Positions 16,393 to 23,736 of a stretch of DNA of 64,000 nucleotides are shown here, piece by piece. Position 1 is the stretch's first letter. Each line of letters begins with the position of its first letter. Below the pieces are notes generated by a model. The model was not told the origin of the DNA. It saw nothing but the letters and a program-made list of their open reading frames with translations, and made no database searches. Source of the DNA: a virus; IMG/VR virus record IMGVR_UViG_3300032050_000061, positions 1 through 64,000 of that record; one strand, 5' to 3'. The position numbers and the translations under genes were made by a program.

Positions 16393-17295
16393 TTATTTTT
16401 TAATGTTTCTTTTTAATACTTCAAATATTTTTTCGTGTCCATTTTCATTAGGATGACACGGATCGGGAGTTCCATAAGGTCTATCCGGCATTAACCATTC
16501 TTTCCATATAGTTGTATCATTACCACTATATAATGGTTCAATTAGAACATCAGTTATTTTATTTTTTTCATCTATCTCATCGATGAAGAAAAAGTTTTCA
16601 TCTTTAAAAGTGTTATAAAAGCAATTTTTAATTTCACTTTCCTCTGTCAAAAATCTTACCATCGATTTAGCGAAAAATGTAGAATTCCCTACATAATAAT
16701 CTTTGTAATTTAGTTTATATCCCATAATAGGAATTGGTATATCAAAGAATAAGTGTTCTATCTCATTTTTTTCAAACCATTTGTGAACTAAATAAATCGA
16801 ATAACTGTTTTGTTTAAATAACTCTTTTAGATAATCAACCCATTTTGTGTGGTCAAAATCTTTTTTGTAATGCCAATACTTTCTATTGTAGAAATTTTCG
16901 TATTCAGTCCAATAACCTACCCAATCATCTATTCTTAAAATCTCTTCCTTTTCCCCATACTCTTCTCTAAAATCATCAACCCTAAAGCTATTAGAGTTTA
17001 CTTCTTTAAAAAATCTATTACCATAAAAAGGATTAGGAATAAGGTCTTTATCTATTTGTCTTTCGAAATATGTAGTCTGAAATAATACCAAACTATTCTT
17101 ATAAAATTCTATTGGTTTATTCATTAGAGTATTACTCCCTACTATATTACCTGCACCACTAATTGATAGGTTAATTAGTGGAACTCCTAACCAATCAGCA
17201 ATTCTTTGCCCATAGATTTTATCCTTATCAGCATTTAATCCATAACTGATAGAACAACCCCATAATATAACTTTATCTATTTTTCCCATATCCAT
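16393..17295 (-). CDS. SGNH/GDSL-like hydrolase
   Basis: A 300-residue protein. Block I is WGCSISYG (12-19) with the serine nucleophile. SISGAGN near 44-50 gives the block II glycine and the block III asparagine region. The catalytic DxxH is DPCHPNENGHE near residue 281-291. Such hydrolases remove acyl or acetyl groups from sugars and lipids; in phages they are found on tail proteins or as cytoplasmic enzymes. There is no signal peptide. It starts inside the end of a methyltransferase gene (19 nt overlap). A second SGNH-like gene occurs at 34458-35168. Confidence 0.7.
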   Translation of the reverse strand: MDMGKIDKVILWGCSISYGLNADKDKIYGQRIADWLGVPLINLSISGAGNIVGSNTLMNKPIEFYKNSLVLFQTTYFERQIDKDLIPNPFYGNRFFKEVNSNSFRVDDFREEYGEKEEILRIDDWVGYWTEYENFYNRKYWHYKKDFDHTKWVDYLKELFKQNSYSIYLVHKWFEKNEIEHLFFDIPIPIMGYKLNYKDYYVGNSTFFAKSMVRFLTEESEIKNCFYNTFKDENFFFIDEIDEKNKITDVLIEPLYSGNDTTIWKEWLMPDRPYGTPDPCHPNENGHEKIFEVLKRNIKK

Positions 17296-18500
17296 ATTGG
17301 TTCTCCAAATGCTTGATTTTTTCCTTCTTCCGCTTGCTTCTTTGAATCATCTGAATAATAATCACTTACGGCAGTTCCAGCACCTCCGCTGTTGGGTCTT
17401 TTCGTCATTTCCATGCCAATACACCCTCTATATTTTAACCCCCTAGAATGGAGGAAATCATTCATAGCGTTGGTTATATCTACATACCCACCATCAGGTG
17501 CAGAAAACACATCTGAAATGTTTACGGCTAAGATTCCACCCTTCTTCAAAGTCGGAATCATTTTCTCTAATGCCTTATGTAAAAAATTAGTATTCCAATC
17601 ATCTATTTTTTTATATCTCAAATAAGATTGAGTATCGTGATCTGAATACCTTTCAGTATTGAAGTAAGGTGGTGAAGTAAAAATTGTATCAAAATAATTT
17701 TCATATTCCGAATAATCTACATCTTCCGCCGGTTGTGGAATAAATGTAGCTCTTTTTTCACTCTCAAAAAATGTTTGATTAAACTTATAGTATTCTTCTT
17801 GCAAAAGATAGTGTTGATGATTATTTAAGTTCGGGTCTATACCAACATAATGTTTAGTATTATCACCCGCATAAAATCCTGCAAATCTATCACCCCATCC
17901 TGCCGAAAAATCTAAAATGTATTCGGATTTAAAATAATCGTAAAGTGCTTTTGCAACATTTGGTTTGAATTGAGATGCTACATATTTTCTCAAATTCATC
18001 GCCATCTTTAAGGTATTAATGCTTACATCAGTTAAAACCTTATCTAATGTAAAGAATGCTCTTACAATGGTCTTTATTCCTTCAACTGTCTGCCACGTTC
18101 TCCAACCGGATGGGCCTCTTACCCAATCAACTTTATATCGGTTCTCTACGTGGAATTTATTGGATGCTTTATTACCAACGGTATACTTTTTGAAATACAT
18201 AAACTTACCATCAAATGTAAGTGGGTATTTACTCTCTCTACCATTACGAGGAAACCAATTACCTTCAATCAATATATCAGGCCACCAAGTTCCTTTTAAT
18301 TTTTTGTAATCTTCTAATACCTCTTCATTAGTATAAACCGGTATAGGTAATGGATATGTATGACAGACTTCTGATAGGGTTTCTATAATTTCTTCTTTAT
18401 CATAAGTTTTTAAAATATATGCCCACTCCTCCTCATCAATAGTGAGGTATGGTTTCATATCATAAAACTTACTAAAGTATTCTTTTATAGTTTTCTCCAT
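17277..18500 (-). CDS. DNA methyltransferase-like protein with TSPPY motif, paralogue 1
   Basis: The frame is open from a TTG at 18506, but the ATG at 18500 (MEKTIKEYFSKFY) is preferred. The product has 407 residues. An N-terminal region of about 175 residues precedes FKPNVAKALYDYF, then the SAM-binding motif LDFSAGWGDRFAGFY and, about 80 residues later, the catalytic motif FTSPPYFNTERYS. The order (SAM motif before the catalytic motif) and the TSPPY sequence fit an amino-methyltransferase acting on cytosine N4 or adenine N6. The tandem neighbour at 18485-19714 is a clear paralogue, and a third lies at 29522-30580. The target sequence is unknown. Confidence 0.8.
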   Translation of the reverse strand: MEKTIKEYFSKFYDMKPYLTIDEEEWAYILKTYDKEEIIETLSEVCHTYPLPIPVYTNEEVLEDYKKLKGTWWPDILIEGNWFPRNGRESKYPLTFDGKFMYFKKYTVGNKASNKFHVENRYKVDWVRGPSGWRTWQTVEGIKTIVRAFFTLDKVLTDVSINTLKMAMNLRKYVASQFKPNVAKALYDYFKSEYILDFSAGWGDRFAGFYAGDNTKHYVGIDPNLNNHQHYLLQEEYYKFNQTFFESEKRATFIPQPAEDVDYSEYENYFDTIFTSPPYFNTERYSDHDTQSYLRYKKIDDWNTNFLHKALEKMIPTLKKGGILAVNISDVFSAPDGGYVDITNAMNDFLHSRGLKYRGCIGMEMTKRPNSGGAGTAVSDYYSDDSKKQAEEGKNQAFGEPIWIWEK

Positions 18501-19714
18501 ATCCAAATAGGTTCACAAAATCTTTTACCTTCCGCTTCCTTTGCTTTTTCTAATGCCTCTTCGGTATAACGGTCTTCATCACCTTCAATAATTGCCCCCG
18601 CTCCTGCTGAACCAGGTCTCTTTGCCATCTCCATGCCCAAACATCCTTCGTATTCCGCACCTAATGTTTGGATATAATCATTCATTGGGTTTGTAATTTC
18701 AACATAACCCTTTTCTCTATCATTTGATTTAGCATAAACATCTGCAATGTTCACTGCCAAATAACCTCCTTTACGAATAGTTGGCCATAAGTTATGAATT
18801 ACTTTATGTAAAAATTGTTCATTCCATGCATCAATAGATTTATATCTTACCCAACTTTGAGTATCATCATAAGAATACCTCTCAACATTAAAGTAAGGAG
18901 GTGATGTAAATACTATATCAAAATGGTCGGTATATTGTGAAAAATCTAAATCTTCGGCAGGTGAGCAATGAAAATCTGCTTTCTTTTCTATTTCAAAAAA
19001 TGTTCGGTGTTTTTCATACCAATCTGCTTGCTGACGATATATCGGGTGATTTTCTTTTCTAGGGTCTACGCCTACATAATGCTTTCCGGTTTCACTTGCA
19101 TAGAATCCCGCTAAACGGTCTCCCCATCCTGCTGAAAAATCTAATACATTCTCTACTTTAAGATAATCGTATAATGCCTTTGCCACATTAGGTTTAAATT
19201 GTGCACAAATGTATTTTCTTAAACCTAAACAAGTTCTCAAAGAGTTTCTATCTATCTCATCAAATTTAAGAGTATATAATCCACCCATAAGTGAAACCAT
19301 AAACTCTCTTGTTTCCCAAGTTCTTTTTGGGCCAGGTGAAACGGTACCGTCTACACTCCAACGATTTGCCTGTTGGAAAAAATTAGAGGATTCATTACCA
19401 ACATTATTTCTACTGAAGTATTGTTGTTTACCTCTAAATGTTATTGGGTATCTGCTTTCTGATGCTTTTCGTGGAAACCATTCTCCTTCTTTAAGAATGT
19501 CAGCCCACCATGTACCTTTTAATTTCTTATACGCATCTAATACTTCTGCATCAGAAATTTGTGCGTAAGGTATTGGGTATTCCATAAGAATGTCGGCCAA
19601 TGTTTCCTTAACATCATTAATATCGAATGTATTTTTTATATACGTCCACTCCTCTTTACCTATGTGTAAGTAAGGAGTCATTCCCTTAAATTTGTCGAAA
19701 TAATCTAAATACAT
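18485..19714 (-). CDS. DNA methyltransferase-like protein with TSPPY motif, paralogue 2
   Basis: A 409-residue protein resembling paralogue 1 along its whole length: MTPYLHIGKEEW near the start, LKGTWWADILKEGEWFPRKA near residue 67, FKPNVAKALYDYL, LDFSAGWGDRLAGFY, and FTSPPYFNVERYS. Tandem duplication is the simplest explanation. It overlaps paralogue 1 (its stop lies at 18485-18487) and the GNAT gene upstream by 29 nt. The paralogues diverge most in the segment after the PPY motif and in the N-terminal third, where DNA recognition would be expected, so they may target different sites. Whether they act on DNA or on nucleotides cannot be told from sequence. Confidence 0.8.
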   Translation of the reverse strand: MYLDYFDKFKGMTPYLHIGKEEWTYIKNTFDINDVKETLADILMEYPIPYAQISDAEVLDAYKKLKGTWWADILKEGEWFPRKASESRYPITFRGKQQYFSRNNVGNESSNFFQQANRWSVDGTVSPGPKRTWETREFMVSLMGGLYTLKFDEIDRNSLRTCLGLRKYICAQFKPNVAKALYDYLKVENVLDFSAGWGDRLAGFYASETGKHYVGVDPRKENHPIYRQQADWYEKHRTFFEIEKKADFHCSPAEDLDFSQYTDHFDIVFTSPPYFNVERYSYDDTQSWVRYKSIDAWNEQFLHKVIHNLWPTIRKGGYLAVNIADVYAKSNDREKGYVEITNPMNDYIQTLGAEYEGCLGMEMAKRPGSAGAGAIIEGDEDRYTEEALEKAKEAEGKRFCEPIWIWRKL

Positions 19715-20267
19715 TTCTTATAAAGTTATATTTTTTATTATCAATGATGGTTTCTATATTTTTATGAGCCGGTAATCTCAACTTATAAATTGAGCCAGAA
19801 ATAAATCCTTCTTTTTTACCATGCCACATTTCACTATTTTCATCTACTAATTCAAACCCATTTCTTTCGTAAAATTTTCTAGCTGTTTCGTTTGCAGTTC
19901 TAACTGATAGAATAATGTTTTCACATTGCTTTGATTTACAATACTCTACAAACTGATTAAATACTTTTTGAGCAGAACCATTTCTTTCTTTTGATGCTAT
20001 TTGGTGAATAATCATATCACCTTTTTTCTTTCTAGCAAATGTCTTTCTTGCAATCTTAGAATTACCCTTGCTTTTCTCAAAGGTTATAACTACGCCATCT
20101 TGCAATACTACACCACCATTAGGTTTATTAAAGTATTTTTTCAACTTAAATCCTTGTCCAGCCAAATGGGGAAATACTTTTGGATATAAATCAATTATTT
20201 CCATTGCTTCTCTGATGGCTGCATCCATTTCATCACCCTCATTTTGTATATTAAGTATTCTAACCAT
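19686..20267 (-). CDS. GNAT-family acetyltransferase
   Basis: A 193-residue protein. The acetyl-CoA-binding region is visible as GDMIIHQIASKERNGSAQKV (about 83-102), with the following VFNQFVEYCKSK helix, and the C-terminal GNAT motif IILSVRTANETARKFYERNG (about 118-137) followed by FELVDENS. It overlaps the methyltransferase gene and asparagine synthetase gene (8 nt), so it is co-transcribed with both. The substrate is unknown. Some T-even phages carry N-acetyltransferases that act on modified bases or host proteins, so a modification role next to DNA methyltransferases is possible but unproven. Confidence 0.75.
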   Translation of the reverse strand: MVRILNIQNEGDEMDAAIREAMEIIDLYPKVFPHLAGQGFKLKKYFNKPNGGVVLQDGVVITFEKSKGNSKIARKTFARKKKGDMIIHQIASKERNGSAQKVFNQFVEYCKSKQCENIILSVRTANETARKFYERNGFELVDENSEMWHGKKEGFISGSIYKLRLPAHKNIETIIDNKKYNFIRNVFRLFRQI

Positions 20268-21720
20268 TTATTGAGAAAAATTTATTAAGTAGTATATCAT
20301 TCTTATACGAATATAAGGATTTTAATTGAGATTTCAAAGTATCTTTACGAAGTTCCATCATATCACCGGTTCTACAGCCTTTTGCAAAGTAAACCTTAGG
20401 TCTATAAAGAAGTTCATCTGAAATCTCTCCCTTAAATGCTGCTCTTAATAAGGGTTTCATATGTCCACCTTCTTTTTGATAAAGGGGTGGAATGTTTAGT
20501 GTATATTCTACAAACGGTCTCCAACTATAAGGAGTTCTAACCTCTACGGTTCCACCCCACATAATAGATTGGTTCGTTGTTAGAAAGTTTGTTTTATGAA
20601 CATCTTCTACTAACTTTCTTCTTGCCTTATCGTAATCTTCCGGTCTCCAATGAAACGCCTGAATATGTCCATAACTTCCCCATATCTCATCTGAAAGGTC
20701 TCCACTAAACACAACTTTAAATCCTAACTCATTTATTTTTTTGGATAGGGCTATTTGTGCAATCGCTGAACCAACATTTTGCCATCTACTTTGTTCAATC
20801 ACATAAAGTGTTTCTTCAATTGCATCTTCTACATCTTTTTCAGTCAATATAATTTCATGCAACTTAACACCGAATTCTTTTGCAGCAATTCGTGCATATT
20901 TTATATCATCGTTCTTTGTATCACCATCTCCCATTGAAACTACAAATGCCTCAATGTCAGGCTTAATACGCGAAAGTATATAAGTTGTAATTACTGAATC
21001 AATACCACCGCTTAGAATTGTGCAAATGGGAACATCTGAAACCATCTTTACTTTTACGGCTTCTTCTAACATTTTTCTAATGTTATTGACAATAGTTTCT
21101 CTATCATCATTTATTATTTCAGTTGGAAGTTTGTAATAAGTTTGGGCTGAATGTTCTAATGTTTTGTAATTATATTCTAAATAAGTACCAGGATAAATTG
21201 CCTTTACTTGTGTATCATATAAATCAGTAAGTGGAAGGCCTTTCTTTTCGGAACAAAATACTAACTTACCATCGTTATCAATCCCATACCAAAGTGGAAG
21301 TTCACCTACATAATCTCTAACTACAAATACCTTATCTATTTTAGTATCAACTATTGCAAATGAAAACATACCATCTAATAACTCAAATGATTTAGTTCCA
21401 AATTCACAATATGCGTTTAAAATTATTTCAGTATCAGATTTAGTTTTGAACTTTGTTTTTAGAGATGACTTCAATTCTTTAGTTTCAACGCTATCCCAAA
21501 GTTCCCCATTATATACAATACAAACCGTCTTATCTTCATTCCACATTGGTTGATTCGCAGTTGAGGAAAGGTCTTGTATTGAAAGGCGGTTATGCCCTAC
21601 ATAGATGTCATCAATTACATCTACAATAGAAGCATCTCTACCTCTATGAATTATTTTTTGTAAATGGTCTTTGGTTTGCTTTATTGATGTAAACCAATTA
21701 CCTCCTATTATTCCGCACAT
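20260..21720 (-). CDS. asnB: Glutamine-hydrolysing asparagine synthetase-like amidotransferase
   Basis: A 486-residue two-domain enzyme. The N-terminal Ntn amidotransferase domain starts at Cys2 (MCGIIGG), with HRGRDA at 25-30, NGELWD at 71-76 and the SDTEI loop at 95-99. The synthetase domain has the PP-loop LSGGIDS (236-242), SMGDGDTKNDD near 265, and VVFSGDLSDEIWG near 335. It is near 500 residues, a little short for AsnB. It could make asparagine, or transfer an amide to a sugar acid as in some O-antigen clusters. It is packed against a membrane-protein gene (1-base contact) and the GNAT gene. Phage-borne copies are uncommon. Confidence 0.85.
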   Translation of the reverse strand: MCGIIGGNWFTSIKQTKDHLQKIIHRGRDASIVDVIDDIYVGHNRLSIQDLSSTANQPMWNEDKTVCIVYNGELWDSVETKELKSSLKTKFKTKSDTEIILNAYCEFGTKSFELLDGMFSFAIVDTKIDKVFVVRDYVGELPLWYGIDNDGKLVFCSEKKGLPLTDLYDTQVKAIYPGTYLEYNYKTLEHSAQTYYKLPTEIINDDRETIVNNIRKMLEEAVKVKMVSDVPICTILSGGIDSVITTYILSRIKPDIEAFVVSMGDGDTKNDDIKYARIAAKEFGVKLHEIILTEKDVEDAIEETLYVIEQSRWQNVGSAIAQIALSKKINELGFKVVFSGDLSDEIWGSYGHIQAFHWRPEDYDKARRKLVEDVHKTNFLTTNQSIMWGGTVEVRTPYSWRPFVEYTLNIPPLYQKEGGHMKPLLRAAFKGEISDELLYRPKVYFAKGCRTGDMMELRKDTLKSQLKSLYSYKNDILLNKFFSING

Positions 21721-21992
21721 TAAAACTTTTCTTTTTTCTTAAAGTATTTGAGGATTATTATCTTACCAATAGAGCCAGATAAAAGAAATAGGATAATTGT
21801 AACCCAATCACCCTTTAAAAAACTATCTACTGAATACGCGGTTGATGCAATCCAAAAGGCAGTTTGTATATTAAATAATAAAACTGATTTTGTTATATCA
21901 TTTTCAACTACCCATTTTATTTCTAAAACTTTAAATACGGCTAACGCTAATTGAGAAAATACAACAAATAAATAAACTAAAAAATCATTCAC
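21720..21992 (-). CDS. Small membrane protein, three predicted helices
   Basis: A 90-residue hydrophobic protein with spans at about 4-24, 38-54 and 62-82 and a lysine-rich C-terminus (ILKYFKKKEKF) that should stay in the cytoplasm. It has no known motif. Small membrane proteins with this layout and a basic tail occur in T4-like cyanophage and pelagiphage genomes without a function. It shares single bases with the clamp loader gene upstream and with the asparagine synthetase gene downstream, so it is translationally coupled to both. Confidence 0.6.
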   Translation of the reverse strand: MNDFLVYLFVVFSQLALAVFKVLEIKWVVENDITKSVLLFNIQTAFWIASTAYSVDSFLKGDWVTIILFLLSGSIGKIIILKYFKKKEKF

Positions 21993-22936
21993 TATTTAAC
22001 TAATTGTATTACTGAAATAATAGTTGCCATAAATGTAATCTCCTTATCAACTACTAATGCATCTTTTGATGTTCCTTCCGCTAATGCAATAATAACATTT
22101 GCAGTATTTCCTTTTGCGTAATCATCCAACTTATCATATAGAAACGAATAAACATCAGTAAAATCTGAAATACGATTATCAGCTACTAATTGTCTTATTA
22201 CCATAAACTTATTCCTAACTTCATCTTTTGATTTTAGTATTTCTACTAATTTGATACGAAAATCAGAATCAACTATTGTAGCACTATCAGTTTTCAAAAC
22301 ACCATTAACACAAGCTAATTGACAGGTATTAATAATTTTTCTGATATCAGGATAATATCCATCTACAATAGGAACTAAATCAGCCGGATTAAATTGTATA
22401 TCCTCTTCTTTTAGAATTTTAGCAATTTGAACCGCTACATCTTTCTTTGTTGGGGGTACAATTTGAAATGATTGACATCTACTTTGAATTGGAAGAATGA
22501 TTTTCTCTATGTAATTACACGTCAAAATGAATCTACAATGCTTACTAAATGTTTCCATTAAGTTTCTTAACAACGCCTGTGCATTAGGTGTCATATAATC
22601 AAACTCATCCAATATAATAATCTTATATGGCTTGAATCCAACTCCACTTGCAAAGTTTTTCACTTTATTACGAACCGTATCAACATTGTTCTCATCAGAT
22701 GCGTTGATAATCATTACATCGGATTCGATATTTTTTACGATTAGTTTAGCGAGTGTTGTCTTACCTGTCCCCGCTTTACCGAAGAAAAGTAAGTGAGGTA
22801 TATCACCACTTTCGATATACCCCTTTACTTTTGCTTTGAGATTTTCATTACCTACATAATCATCTAACTTTGTAGGTCTATATTTCTCAACCCAAAGTGA
22901 GTGAACTTGTTCTTCTTGTTGTTCGAAAAAACTCAT
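21992..22936 (-). CDS. gp44: Sliding clamp loader large subunit (T4 gp44-like AAA+ ATPase)
   Basis: A 314-residue AAA+ protein of the replication factor C small-subunit type. Walker A is FFGKAGTGKTTLA (51-63), Walker B IIILDEFDY (106-114), sensor 1 lies in FILTCNYIE (136-144), and the arginine finger in the conserved QSRCQSF (151-157). The opening VEKYRPTKLDDYVGN is the family signature. It works with gp62 (15030-15488) to place the gp45 clamp on primed DNA. The clamp gene starts 18 nt upstream of it, and the two are clearly co-expressed. Confidence 0.93.
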   Translation of the reverse strand: MSFFEQQEEQVHSLWVEKYRPTKLDDYVGNENLKAKVKGYIESGDIPHLLFFGKAGTGKTTLAKLIVKNIESDVMIINASDENNVDTVRNKVKNFASGVGFKPYKIIILDEFDYMTPNAQALLRNLMETFSKHCRFILTCNYIEKIILPIQSRCQSFQIVPPTKKDVAVQIAKILKEEDIQFNPADLVPIVDGYYPDIRKIINTCQLACVNGVLKTDSATIVDSDFRIKLVEILKSKDEVRNKFMVIRQLVADNRISDFTDVYSFLYDKLDDYAKGNTANVIIALAEGTSKDALVVDKEITFMATIISVIQLVK

Positions 22937-22954
22937 ACTTTGAATTGTTTAAAA

Positions 22955-23671
22955 TTATGATAATTGAACTTCTACTAGGAAATATGATGAAGTGAATCCA
23001 TCAACAGAGAAATCCACATTTGCTAATCCTTCTTTCGATACTTTTAATGTTGCTTTGTTAGCCTCTTTGTTAGCAGAAAGAATCTCTTTGAAATACTTTG
23101 CGGAGAATGAAATTGGTTTTACTTCTCCATCGAAACTATCATTAACTACCAACTCAACTCTATTAGTGTTGATGTTAGAATAACCAATAACAATTTTCAA
23201 TTTACCTTTTTCCGTCAATACAGTAAAATTATCGATGTCACTCAACGCTGATTTTGCTTTGATAAACTTCTCAATAAAATTACCATCCATATCAATACTG
23301 ATACCGAACTCTGGTAATTGTTTTAAATCCGGTACATTTGGAATAACTGCTAAATCCGCTAATTGGTATTGAACGGTTGTAGCATCTGATGTTAGAGATA
23401 ATGAAATCGGCTTTTCATCAACTTTTTTCAAAGTGATGTTTACATCATTTCCTAATACACCTAATAAACTTTTTAATGTGTTTGTATTGTAAACACCGAC
23501 AGTAGAATCTTCGAAATCGAAATCTACCACACTAACTGAACCTAATACAGTCTTATCATCGGAGATAAAACGGGTTGTTAATGTTTTGTTTTCTGCTTTC
23601 CAAGAAACTGATTCAACTAATCCTGCCAAATTATACTTTGAGATAAAACGGCTTAAACGATTTTTGTCCAT
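22955..23671 (-). CDS. gp45: Sliding clamp (T4 gp45-like)
   Basis: A 238-residue protein with the DNA-clamp fold pattern of T4 gp45: repeated beta strands, a central domain linker near residue 120, and DIDNFTVLTEKGKLKIVIGY near 143-162. It is slightly longer than T4 gp45 (228). The homotrimeric ring tethers the gp43 polymerase to DNA and, in T4, helps late transcription. A host-type promoter (23705-23736) with a leader of about 33 nt precedes it, so it can be transcribed separately from the polymerase gene. Gene order polymerase, clamp, clamp loader is as in T4. Confidence 0.88.
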   Translation of the reverse strand: MDKNRLSRFISKYNLAGLVESVSWKAENKTLTTRFISDDKTVLGSVSVVDFDFEDSTVGVYNTNTLKSLLGVLGNDVNITLKKVDEKPISLSLTSDATTVQYQLADLAVIPNVPDLKQLPEFGISIDMDGNFIEKFIKAKSALSDIDNFTVLTEKGKLKIVIGYSNINTNRVELVVNDSFDGEVKPISFSAKYFKEILSANKEANKATLKVSKEGLANVDFSVDGFTSSYFLVEVQLS

Positions 23672-23704
23672 AACGATTGTTTTAATTTTTATTTTTTATT
23701 GTTG

Positions 23705-23736
23705 TAAATATATGTGTTTTATTTCGATTTTCCAAA
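23705..23736 (-). promoter_or_regulatory. Bacteroidota-type promoter upstream of the clamp gene
   Basis: On the minus strand TTTG(GA) at 23733-23736 is followed after exactly 20 nt by TATATTTA at 23705-23712, close to the Bacteroidota consensus TTTG-N19/20-TAnnTTTG. The clamp start codon lies about 33 nt downstream. The polymerase gene's neighbour end is at 23737, so the -33 element abuts the 3' end of the polymerase gene. Confidence 0.7.
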
